A DNA stretch of 64,000 nucleotides, taken from the NCBI RefSeq assembly GCF_001577835.2, contig NC_029532.1, positions 7,982,301-8,046,300 of the forward strand, read 5' to 3'. This DNA is from Coturnix japonica (lineage: Eukaryota; Chordata; Aves; Galliformes; Phasianidae). This document shows, one piece after another, positions 1 to 12,100 of this stretch; the first letter of the stretch is position 1, and each line of letters starts with the position of its first letter. Position numbers and translations under genes: made by a program. Under the pieces are notes generated by a model. It was not told where the DNA came from, made no database searches, and saw nothing but the letters and a program-made list of their open reading frames with translations.

Positions 1-153
1 GGTATCATATTTAGTAAAATAAGTTTTTCCTCCTTAGATTGTCGCTGTTTTATCCCACTCCCTTTTTCCCCCTCCTTTCCGGGCCCCGGGAGGGGGGCCC
101 ACGGGGTGGCTTCCCCTGTCACGGGCATAGGTAAATCTAAGTAACCCGTGACA
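1..153 (-). mobile_element. Probable avian endogenous retrovirus LTR fragment, cut by the window edge
   Basis: Read on the minus strand, the segment begins at 153 with TGTCACGGG, the kind of start seen in bird LTRs. It continues through a GC-rich core and a purine-rich stretch and runs off the left end of the window. The first 37 bases can fold into a hairpin with a 9-bp stem (117-125 against 145-153). No viral protein sequence is visible. It is treated as a fossil LTR piece; the family (Soprano-like) is a guess from memory of similar bird LTR starts, and the right boundary is clearer than the left. Confidence 0.4.
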
Positions 154-3100
154 ATCTATCCTTCATTTGCTCATTTAAAACAAAAGAATGAAAACCTGCG
201 ACAACAGCATTTCACCCAGGTCTGCAGAGCAGTGCTTTACAACACAGCAGTCACACTTCAGACTGCATCAACTTGGACAGGTTCCCATTTAGAATTACAC
301 TGAGACCTCCCCATTTGTCATTATATAATCCTTTTAACATTTGCCACAGCAAATTTGTATCATACCAGTTTAAGATGTCATGTGTTATTAAGTCACACAC
401 CTCACGCAGGTCCAGGATTACGCTGCATCCACCAGCAAATTTGTCAGCTCAAAACTGGATCACAATAACTTGTGAAATCCTCCATAAATCATTGGAAACA
501 GCTATCAGTTCCATTTCCCTCCAAACCCTGGAGAGTTCTGTGTTTATTTTCACCAGGATAATACTGTAGCATTACAATTCCAAAGGGCAAATGGTGCAGA
601 TTGGTCCCTTCCTGCCCTGATCTCACCTTATCCCAAGATGTATCCAGTAGCCCTCCAGTGAGATCTGGGGCAGCGTGAAGAAACAGAAGCATCAGTACTA
701 AATGTGAAAGCTGTTTGGCAGTGGCACCGCTGCTTATACACTCACATCTACAACAAGAACATTCTCATGGCACAGCTAAAGCTTGCTCTGAGACAAAGTG
801 AGAATGTTTGTATCCAGCCCTCCCATTGTTGCTGTGCACCCACACACAGCACTGTGCACAGAGCACTCCGCAGGTGACAACGTGACCAAGTGGAAGGTCA
901 AGGGGCACAAAGGGAAGAAGGTGTGAACTGAGAAAAAGCCTCTCTCACAACCTAGTGTGTAAATACTAATGTCTTGTGCTTGGTCTATACGTGCTTTCCC
1001 TGCTGTATGCTCACAAGGCATGTGGTCACTGCGTGGCACCACGAGGATTACTGCTCCAGGCTGATCGATGCTTGTTAGCAATCCAACTTCTCTTTGTTGC
1101 TTTTTTTCCTCCACCAGCTTCTACTCAGAAAAGATTGCAGGAAAAAGGTGAGACTCATTTGCAGAGTATTCTTATAATTTTCAGGATCAGTTGGTGCTTA
1201 ATAGCACCATTAAAATCAGTCCATGTAAGCAGTGACTGCAAGCTGTATCTTGGGAACATGCTCATCTCTCACATGAGCATACAGCTTGCTCAGAATAAGA
1301 CAACTGACTGGCTTTAAGTACTTCTACAGACAGTACACAGGTTGTTCAGTTATACTCATAGAGAACTCTCTTGGCCTGAGGATGAGAGGAAACACTGAAT
1401 TGAAATTAAGTCTGCAGAGTTGTACAGTGAAATGATTCTTGCTAACTTTGCCAGCACTGCTTCACTCCCTGCAGTTGTTTCAGGAACAGCAGAGGATTCC
1501 ACTTCTAAAAATAAGCTGCAAGTATCTTCTCTCTCAAACCACATGAATCAGATGAAAAAAGTGAAGACGACTGGATACAATATAGAAATCTAAAGAGACT
1601 AAATCCCAAATGACAAGGCTGGGAGCATCACCCCTGCTGCAGCCAGCACAGAAAACATTTCAGCATCAGGTGAATCCACTGGGAATCACACAGCTGAGGA
1701 GCAGCCTGGCCAGCACCCCCCCATTGTGGCTCTGCCTTTGGAGGGTGACCCAAGCTTCAGGCTCCAAAGTGTTTTATAAGCCTTAGATTAGCTATTGACA
1801 ATACACACATCCACAGGAAGAAAGGCTCCTTCACAACTGCCATTCAGACACATTCAAAGCTGTTTTGAGAAGCCTAAGTCAAATTCACATCGCTAACAGT
1901 ATTGTTATACTTCTGCTATTCATTAGTGCTCACGGTTCCATTTTGTAATTAAAACACTCGAAGCAGTTTAAGACGTTGCAGTGAAGAATGTGCAGTGCTC
2001 AGCAGTGCTTCCACTGCTAGTCTATGGAAAACATATGCATGGAAAGTATGCAGAGTGCATGTACGCAGCCATCTCTTTGGATAGCTTCAGTGAACATTCA
2101 ACGCTGTCGGTGAGTTTGAGAATTAAGAAAAACCATCGACCGTTGATTGTACCTTGAGGTTTATCACAGACCCTCTGTTAAATGGAGCTTGAACCTTCAC
2201 AGCTATACACATATGGTTGCTATTAACAGGTTGTGATTTACAGATCATATTGAAAGCTACAGAGATGGAGTTTTTCCAGTTCTACTTGCTCAAAAAATGA
2301 GTTGGTGTGTAAGAAATGGTTGTTTGCTGTTCTTAAAAGACTGTGAGCTAGGCCAGAATTTCTGCAAAACAAAATATGAGGGTAATGGAAGATTTTGTGT
2401 GGACAGCACAAGAGCAATAACATATCTACAGCATATGGTATACTTGGAAACAAACCTGAGGATGGTGTATGTTCAGAACAGCAGAATATAGATCAGGTCA
2501 GAAGGAAAGCACATCCCATTCAGACTGGCAACTTGAGCTGGGCCAGAAGCAGCTCTGGAATGTCAGCTCATTTGTTCCTAGGAGCCTGCAGTGGGTTTCA
2601 GCAGCTGCTCACCAGCAGCACTGCCTGAGGACTGGATTCCTCCCAACAGGGTCCAGCTGCTCCCATGACTCACGCTGGTGTTTTACAAGCAAGCACACAG
2701 GCAAATGTCCCTCCTTTCAAAGGAGAGGTGAACACACACACAGCTCACCAGCACCTGCTCTGCTGTCCTACCTGGCTGCTCAGGTGCAGCACCACGCACA
2801 GCCTGCTGTAACAGCAAATACCCTCACAAGAGTATGGGAACCACAGAGCCCATAAGGGAATGACTTAAAGCACATGCCTGTTGGTTTGGGCTGTTGTGGA
2901 AGAGATCACATAAGTTTTACTTCTGTACACAGCCACAAGATACCTGTCTCGGGCCCACAATAAAGACAAAGTGACTTTGCACCTTTATCTGCTTATATCA
3001 CATGATCTAGCAGAATTAAAACAACAGAACAGGCCCTTATCACAATGTTTTTACCAGGACAGGATATCTGGTACCCCAACCACCAGAGCTTCCCTACCAG

Positions 3101-6100
3101 GAGGGTCTGAAGGCCTTCAGCCACACACACCCTCACCCAGAGCAGCACTCCTGGCCAGGACAAGTGGCGCTGTACAAGCGCTGCTGATGGCTCCACAGTA
3201 ACCTCCAGGAGGACAAACACTTGGGCAGGATGCCTCTCATACTGCTGTAACACAAGTATTTCTGGAATGAAACCCGGCCCTCGCTGAGTCTGAGGACAGG
3301 AATTGTGCTCAAGAATTGTTGGGCAATCATTTCAGTGGAAGCAGGGGGAAGGTGTGGTGATGAATGTGCAGTTCTCAGCCTTGTGCTACAGAGTTGGGAA
3401 TGATCTGATCTCCAGAAGCAATCTGCCTGCCAGCAGGTACCTGTGAGTAACCAAACTCAGATCACCTGCACAAAAAAGGTAACTTGTGTCATATGTTTAA
3501 TGCCATTAGCAGAGCACAGAATGTTTTTCTGCTATCCTCTCCATGTAAACATACTGTCCAGAAGTCACCAAGAAGCCATGAAAGAGCCACGTACCCTGAG
3601 ACCAAGGACTGCACTGCCACCTGTCCTGCAGGACAACACAGCACAGCAGGGCTGTCAGTGCTCCAGCCCAGCGTCTAATGGCTGCAATCAACATTCATTG
3701 CTGTCGGTGGGTTTTCATTGCTATCAACTCACTGATCAATGAATGCAAACTGCGGACCAGCTGGCTAAGAGGCTGCATGGCCGAGCTGCTTACTTGGGGC
3801 TGAGCCTGGCAGGAGGGGACACATGCTGCTGGAGAAGCTGAGTCAAGTTCTGCCTGCCAGTAATCAGAGGGCTGCACTGGGGCCCAGCAGGAACAGTGGA
3901 AGATGTCAGCCCTGCTCATTCAGGAGCATGTGCCCATAGAGGTGCTCTTTGCTATCTGGCAGCCCCCCCAAAGATGTGTGATCTACAAAGCAGTACATTT
4001 GGGACAAAATAAGCATACCTTGTAGAAAAGCAGATATTCTAACAGGCGCAAACACAGCTATTTTCAAGGCTGCGTTTCTGTTTCAAGTACAAGAAAGCAA
4101 TCATAAGCCATCTTCAGTGCAGACAGCATTATTCCATGCTGCTTCTATGGGGGATCCTTAATAAAGCATACAAGCCATCTGTATAAATGGAAGCCTGACC
4201 AGGTGCATTTCTGTGCCAATCTGTACTATTTACTGAAGCACATTAAAAACAGTATCTTGGAATATAAATATTCTTGCTGTTTTCTTTAAATGAAGTTTAA
4301 ACTCACACAAAGCAAGCTTACTGAAGAACAGAAATAGATTAGATGACTTACTGGCACTTACCAGTGACTTCAGGAACCTTTTTCCACACATTCACATGTG
4401 AATGTAACTTCAGACATGATTTACTTATTCAAGAAAAGACCCCGGGACATGGTGCTGGGCACAGCCTGCTGGTACAGGTGGGCACTGCTCAGCCCAGCAG
4501 TACCACAGTCAATTCACTGCTCAATGGGTACAGGCATTTTCCTGAGCCATGCTTACCACTGCAGCTGCTGATGTGGCACGTTGGAAGCAGCGTGCTGAGG
4601 CATGCAGCACAGGGCACTGCACAACCACCAGCTGGATGCCTGCTGCACAGTTCAAGTCAGAACAACTTGCTAATGACAACTGAATTCCAATTAGGTGAAT
4701 ATTAGTAATAAACCTCTGCTTGCTTGTTCTGCTAGAAGACAAAACTGTTTCATTTTAGTCAGGAATTACCCTACTGAGTTGAACTGGTTGGCAAGCTAAA
4801 GACTACTCCATGCAGAACCAAGGCTTTAGAATAAGCCCTCCCACGTGTGGCAGAAGGGTTCTGTTCAGTGTCAGCTGCCACCAGCATGCTCAGTGTGGGC
4901 TGGGGGCTGCAGTCACATCTAGGCAGTTCTCTGGAGCACCACAGAACTGATGGGAAGCACGCCTGCCACACTGCCAGCCATGAAACCAGGCAGGAGCCCA
5001 GTGTGGATGCAGATTAACATTTTGCCTTTGAAACTGCAAACTTTAAAGCATGTTTGGAAGACTCAAATAATATGAGTGCACAATGTGGACTTTTTTTCCA
5101 ATGGGTTATTAAATAATAAGCAAGAAAGCACTTTCATGTTATTTTAAGCACTGAAATATCACATGGCATACAGTGGTTTTCTCAACATGTCTGTATGAAA
5201 GCATAGAATAAATCCTCGACAGACATTCATCCTTATTGCAAAGGAATATGAAAATAACTCACTTCAATTATTCCAAATAAGACATTTCAGGAACAAAGAC
5301 TACAGTATGGTTTGCTAATGCATAAGCAGAAAGTTTAGGCTGGCACTCTACAGATGCATTCTCTGGATGCACAAATATGCATAAAAATTCCACTTTCTGC
5401 TCCAATGTGAAAGTCTTATGTCCTTTTCTTCCATTTAGTAAAGAGACAGTAAGAAAGAAAAATAATAATCTACTGGGGTGGGAGGGAATGGGTTATAGCG
5501 AAGATGTTCAGGAGTTCTGGATACTTACACCTGGGACAGTTATGATGTTTGTGGCACAAGCTGCTTCATGCCAGCAAGCAACCACAGCCCTGCAGGACAG
5601 GCAGCAGGACCTGCACACCAAGGGCCTCTACCAGGCACTGCAATCAGCCTGCCCACCTGCACCCACAGTCAGAGCACAAGACAGGAAGACACCGAAAGAA
5701 CTCAAAGAGCTCAGTTTATTTAGTTTGTCAGAAGGTTTTATATCAATATAGACAAGCATTTTTCAGTTCAAAGATAACAGACAAGAAAGCTGTAGCTAGA
5801 CACATTCAGACTAGCAATAATAAACAATCCCTTAAGGGAAAAAGAATGTTGCTCAACTCACAAAGACAGCCTTTGCTTTTAGTATTTAGCAGATATATCT
5901 TGCCAAATGTGAAAATAGGGTGAAAATTAAATTTTGTTTTAATACTTTTTACTGCACTGAGGCCTCTCATACATTACATCTAAGCTTTTTTAGGCTACAA
6001 AGGTTCAACAGAACATTGCTTAATGTTCTCATTAGCTCTACGTTTCTCAAAGCAAAGGAACTGCAGTTCTCCATAGCTTCAGAGCTCTCCGACAAACCAA

Positions 6101-9100
6101 GTGCCACCAGCACAACAGGAGGTAAGGCCACGTCCTGGAACAGGACAGGTTTCCAGCAGCTGGGAACACCTGAGCATTGCTTTTAAATGAACGCCTGCTC
6201 AGTCTGCCACATTTGAGAACTATGGTGTTGACAAAAATGGCATAAAGTGAAATATCTACACAAAGACCATCCCTCTATTTGGAATACAATTGTTTAGAAT
6301 TTGGTCCATAACATCTGACAACGACTTGTTGCCATCTAGTGGATTCTAACCAACAAAATGCATGCGGTCCTCGGGCACAGCAGACACCACTAGATGGAGT
6401 ACTACAGGATTCCGAACTCACATCTTAGGCGTGGAACAGCACAGCATTTTGGTCGCAGGATGCTACAGGAGCAGTTGTACGGTGAAGTGGATTTTACTGA
6501 CTGCTCTCAATTTCATTAGAAATCTCCAGCTACTGAATTTCTAAGCTTGATATGGAAACACTTCATATACTTTTACCAGAGGATAATTTACCCACACCTC
6601 ACACTTTACTTTCACTATCTCCCTGTAACATTCAGGCATCAGCCTCACAGCTTTCACTGTGTCTCCAGTGGAAAAGCCCCCCGTGCAGCCTAATGCTGGT
6701 GTCAGCAGTGACTGCAGAGCTGCTCGGTGCTACTGCTGTGAGAAAGAGCTGACCCAGTGTCAGATCCCCAGCTCTGTGAGTAAGCATTAGCAGTAAAACT
6801 TCAAGTCTGTACAGGGAAGTACAATGAATCACTTCACATGTTCTCAGAGCAACAAGTTCTACTTCATTATATGCAGCAAGAAAAAGAGGTACTTACTGGC
6901 CATGGAGTTCATAGGAAGGACAGGAGAAGAACTCATCTGCTCCACATCCGTAGCTAATGGGAAAGTGAAAATGAGAAAGTTGTGATGTGCATTTTACCGG
7001 GTACTTCAGAAGCCTTTAATTTTGAAAATTTACATTTGAGAAGCAGTTTTTAAAGCAGCGTTGCCCTTTATCCATTATCTGCAGACCTTTTCTGGCTTTC
7101 AGAGCATCCATCCAGCAATCTGACCTGCAGCAGTTTAAGAATATTTTTACCATGAAGAAATCCAAGTTCTGACAGCTTTAAGCTGTGTACAGTACCATCC
7201 TGTAAGTGAAGCACTACTGCAGAGCAAAGAGATGCTACGCTGTCTGCATCCAGTGCAGTCTCAAAAGATCCTTGATAGGAGGACAGATTCCCTACCAGAA
7301 ATACACAGAACACTGACAACTGAGCCAAAGGAGTTCCAGAAACAATGCCTTTAAAGACAAAGACACTCCAAAAAGCTTTATTTTGCAACAACTGAAAGAG
7401 CAAACAGACCAACCTCCCTGTGTTCTGCTAATAAAAACCACCAAGTCAGAATGTAATCTGGAGTGACTGCCAGGTACCCTCTGCATTTTGGGAAGGATCC
7501 AACTTTCCAGGAGCCAAACCAAGAAAAAGCCATTTTCCAGGAACAGGGTAAATCCCAATCTGAGATTGGGTAGAAAGAAGATGTGTCCTCTCTGCATCTT
7601 GAACTTCCTCAAAATAGACAGCACTTACTCTTGTCCCATTACCACAAATGCCTGAGTTGAACAAATCAGTGTCCATCATTTTGATACTAGCAGATACCAC
7701 AAATATATTGTTATCACATTTAAGACCCAGTAAATGCACACTACGAGTTTACATTCCTCAGGCACAGAGCAGCCACAGCCAGAGCTCACTGTCAGCTCAA
7801 ACCACATCTTCCACATTCTTACAGTTCTGATTCATTCCGCAGCAGCAGTTCACTGAAGGCTTCTGTTTATACTGAGAAGTAAAGAGTTCTGCAGTAATTA
7901 GGCAAACCATGCAGATGTAATCACTTCAGCAGGCTGCTGTCATGGAGCAGAAAGGGCAGACAGACCATGCCTGCACTAATGGAACCCTCCTGCCATACCC
8001 ATGAGCGCTCTGCTCAGGAGACCTGGTCTTACAGTACAGGACTAACAGCTTCAGCTCAGTGCGCTAAGTGCCAGTCACAAAAACAGCAATGACTGGTTTA
8101 GTCAAAAGTGCACTGGGTTATGTCTACCCTGTTCCCTGCTGAAATAAAGGTATTTGCTACTCAGGACTTCTGAACAGTTTCAGATTCCTGGGAGAAGTCT
8201 CATGGTTTGTCTTCCCTTGCTTTTCCTATGTAAAGCCATATATACTTTCACACACACACACAGATATATATATGAATATATATATGTATATATGTGTATA
8301 TATGTGTGTGTGTATATATGTATGTATATATATACGTATGAAAATAAGGGCAGCATTACTTTTACTTTGACAGTGGTAGAATTGGCAAGCCCAAGCAGTA
8401 AGCCCATGGAGATGCCATTTTGATGAACAGCCGAGCTTTCAGAAAGGCAGAGGCAGCAGATCAGCAGATGGCCATCTATCAGGGGGTTACCTGCTGCCTC
8501 AGCCCAGCTCCACCAGCACCAGATGGCAGAACTGCAGGGGAAACCACCTGGGCAGTAAGCTACGCCTGCAAACAGCTGCAGTTAATCATCGAGTATCATG
8601 CAAAAGGAAACCAAGAAGCACATGCATTTGAAAGAGTGATTTTTGAGCATTTGAAGAACAACCTGGTGTGGATTTTTCAACCCCTGTAGTTGTACACTTG
8701 CTGCTATGATGTCACTTGAAATGTTACAGTAAACAGAAGCACAACAGTATCTCCGAGCTACACCTGGAAATTTCAGTCCCAGCTATACATTTTATATGCT
8801 TTTAGTTCCTAGTATATTTGCTAATACATTCACCAAAGCCAGCGCCCTCAGGTCACAACTTCCTTCTGCTCAAGCCCAAAGTTCTGACTTTGCCTCCACA
8901 TTCTGGCAGGCGCTGCTGGGACCCTGCAACAACTGCTCCCAGAGCCCCCAGATACACAGCAGGGCAAGTCCAAAACACCAGAGCAGCAATACTTCTGTTC
9001 TCATGCTGCTGGTAAAGCAGCGTTCAGAGCCTGTTAATCTCAAATCACACCTCAATTATTTTTTTTATAATAACTTTACCAAAGCACAAGTACTTCCTCC

Positions 9101-12100
9101 ACAACTTGCCTTGACCAGGTTGACAATTAAGCATTCCTATCCACATCCCTCACCCTTACACCGCCAGCCCTTTTACTTTCAAGATTATATGCAACGTTAA
9201 ATTCCTAAAGACAATTCAGCTACGAGATACAGATCTACAACCAGCTCCGACTTTGGAAACAGGTTTGCTCTAAGAGACAAAAAGGACAAAAGTCTGCTCA
9301 GCTCTGAAGACCAGCTGTTGCCAATACAACTATTTACCCTCTGACCTTTTCCTCTGCCCAGTAAGTGAGCGGTGCCAATTGTTTTCCTGTATTATATACT
9401 GTTTACAAGCCCGGAGTGGCATGAAAGGAATTAATAATTTAGCTCACGAAGCCGATGACCTTTATTGGGGTACCCCCTATTTGCTGAGCAGAAATCAGAG
9501 CAAAAAGCTGCCTTGAAGCCACAGGGTTGCTTTAAGAGTTTCTCACTTTACAGCCTAATTGGCCACCATAACATAAATCAATTATTTCTCCTGTTTTAAA
9601 CAACAATGCTACCTATTCTCAACCACTCCATCTCTAACTTCCCTTGTATCAAGCCAGGCCTTGTTCTTTGACTTTTACAGCTGTATAGTAAACATGATGG
9701 CAAGGAGAGCTTGGAGGGCTGTGCAGGATGAGGAATATTTGGAAATGCCAGCAAAAAGAGGTTATGCTATTCTGAACTTCTCTTGACCTCTGACTGCCCT
9801 TGTCCCACTCATGCTAATTGAAGGGCTATATGGACCCCTCACCTAGAAATGAACTTAGCCTGAACCTGTGCCATAGCATTGGACTTCAAAGGTATAGCTG
9901 CATGAGTTTGGGTGCCCCAGCACCAAATGTTATCATCTTATATTCAGGAAGAGTACAGTGAGTAAGACATAGCACCCTGAGCACACACAGGAATACTACA
10001 ACCAGAATAAGCAGGAGAGCATGTACATTCAGTGACTTGCATCTTCCACTGCTTTACCAGCAGATGATTAATTCTGCAGATGAATCTGTCTGATGAAGTG
10101 CAGTGATGCTTTGTGTGATTGCAAAGAGGATACTGGTAAAGAAGACTGAAGGGAGACCCATTTTCAAGGTTGGACTGGCTTACTCAGGGTGCTGCTCATT
10201 GTGCTTTGAACATCTCTAAAGATGCAGACTCCACTGCCTCTCTGGACACCCATTCCAGTGCTGCATCACTCCCAACACAACCTTTATTTCCACTCTCCCT
10301 GAGACACCCCACAGGAATTCCCTCTCTTGCAACTCACAACCATTGTCTTGACCTTTTGCCACAAACCTCTGGAGGAACACTGACTTCATTTTTATCTATA
10401 ACCACTTTCAAAGGGCTGGAAGAGTGCCAATTAATCCCCACTTAGCCTCCTCTTCGCCAAGCTAAACAAATGCAACCCCCTCAGCCTGTCCTCATTTGTC
10501 ATGTGTTCCTGCCCCAGCCACCCCACTCCAGGCATATTGCAGCTCATCTCAGTGATCCAGCTGCAGCTTCACTATGCCACACAGGGGAACGGTCACTCCC
10601 CTCAGCCTGTTGGCTACACACAAGCCAGCCCACGATCAGCTGTTATCACAAGCACACACTATAGACGTGCTCCTGAGGTCCCTGGGGCCCCACATCCTTT
10701 TCTGCAGAGTCGCTCCCCAGCCTACAGCACTGCATGGGGTTACCATGTTTCAGATGCAGGATTTGACATCTGTCTAGGGCAACTTTGATGTTTCAAACTT
10801 TCCTTCAGGTTACTGAAGTCCTTCTAAATAGCAGCTGTGCCCTCTGGAGCAGCCTGGTGCCATCTGACAGTCCAACAAGCATTCTCCATCCTGTCACCCA
10901 GCACTGACCCCAAGCAGACCACTGAGGGGCCACCATTGCCTCTGAACAACCGGCTGCTGCCCCCTGAGCCAGACAGAGCAGGGAGATCTTCACTCATATC
11001 TCCGCAATTGGTTACAATTTGAGCCTTGCTTTACATAAACGTGATCAGCAAACAGCTCTCTCACTCATGGGTCCAGTCATTTCTTCAGAAAAGAAACAAG
11101 GCATGAATCACTCCAGGTAAACCCACAGCAGTCCCAGTTACCTCCCATCCTGCACATGCCTGGGAACACCTCTCAGGAAGATTTGCTCCATGCTCTCCCC
11201 AGGGTCCGAGTGAGGCTGAGCGGCCCACAGCTCCACAGATCAGCTGCTGCTAAACAGACCTGAGCTAAAGGTGATTCATTATCCCTTATCAGCTAATTCT
11301 ACCATACAGAGACATTCCTCCCCTTTCCCCTACATCGGGTGGAACTGCTCATCTCACCTCAGAGAGGAAAACATGCTGCTTGCAGAGGGGAGGGGGGTAA
11401 GGTCACCTCCCAATAAGCATTCTGTTGTGTTAAAAAGGAAAAGTCGCAGCTTCTATTCACAACTACAACTGAAAGCAGATAATCACAGCAATTCAATGTC
11501 CCTAGTGCGTCAAGAGCTGTACCTGCACTGTATTCAACAAACACTATACAGACATCCTTATTTTAAACGCCTGTTTACATTCCAGTAAAATTCTGTCGGT
11601 GTGCTGTCTGATTTATTGATGCCATCAAAAGTCACAGGATTCCTGAAATGCCTCCAGAGAGGCAAAAATTGAGGCAGAAAGGAGCCCTGCAATGCTGTGG
11701 TATCAGCTTTACCATGAGTTTCAGAGCAGTTTTCATGACCTTCTGTGCTCTGTCCCAACAGCACAGTGCCCACCCTCCAGTGCCAACTGCAATTTGCCTG
11801 GTGACACAGCAGGGCTGCCTGGCACTGCAGCATTGCAGGCAGGGGGGCCCAGAGCCACCACTGCCACTGAGGTCACAGTGCAGCTCAGAGGAGATTGTGA
11901 TAATTGTGTCTGTCTTTAGATTTAGGCTACAAAAAGGGAAAGCTTCTTCAGTGCTTGTATTCAGGAAGCAGAAGTTCGTGGGTTCCCCCTACTCCCCCGA
12001 GAAGGGCTCAATTATGAAGAAATCCTTCAAACAAACAACCACAAGAGCTCCAGGAGACACAGGGGCAATCCACTTGATGGGAAGGAAGCTACAGCAGTCA

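Noticed and set aside
8180-8423. Open frames on both strands rich in Tyr and Ile
   Set aside because: They are translations of the TA/TG microsatellite.
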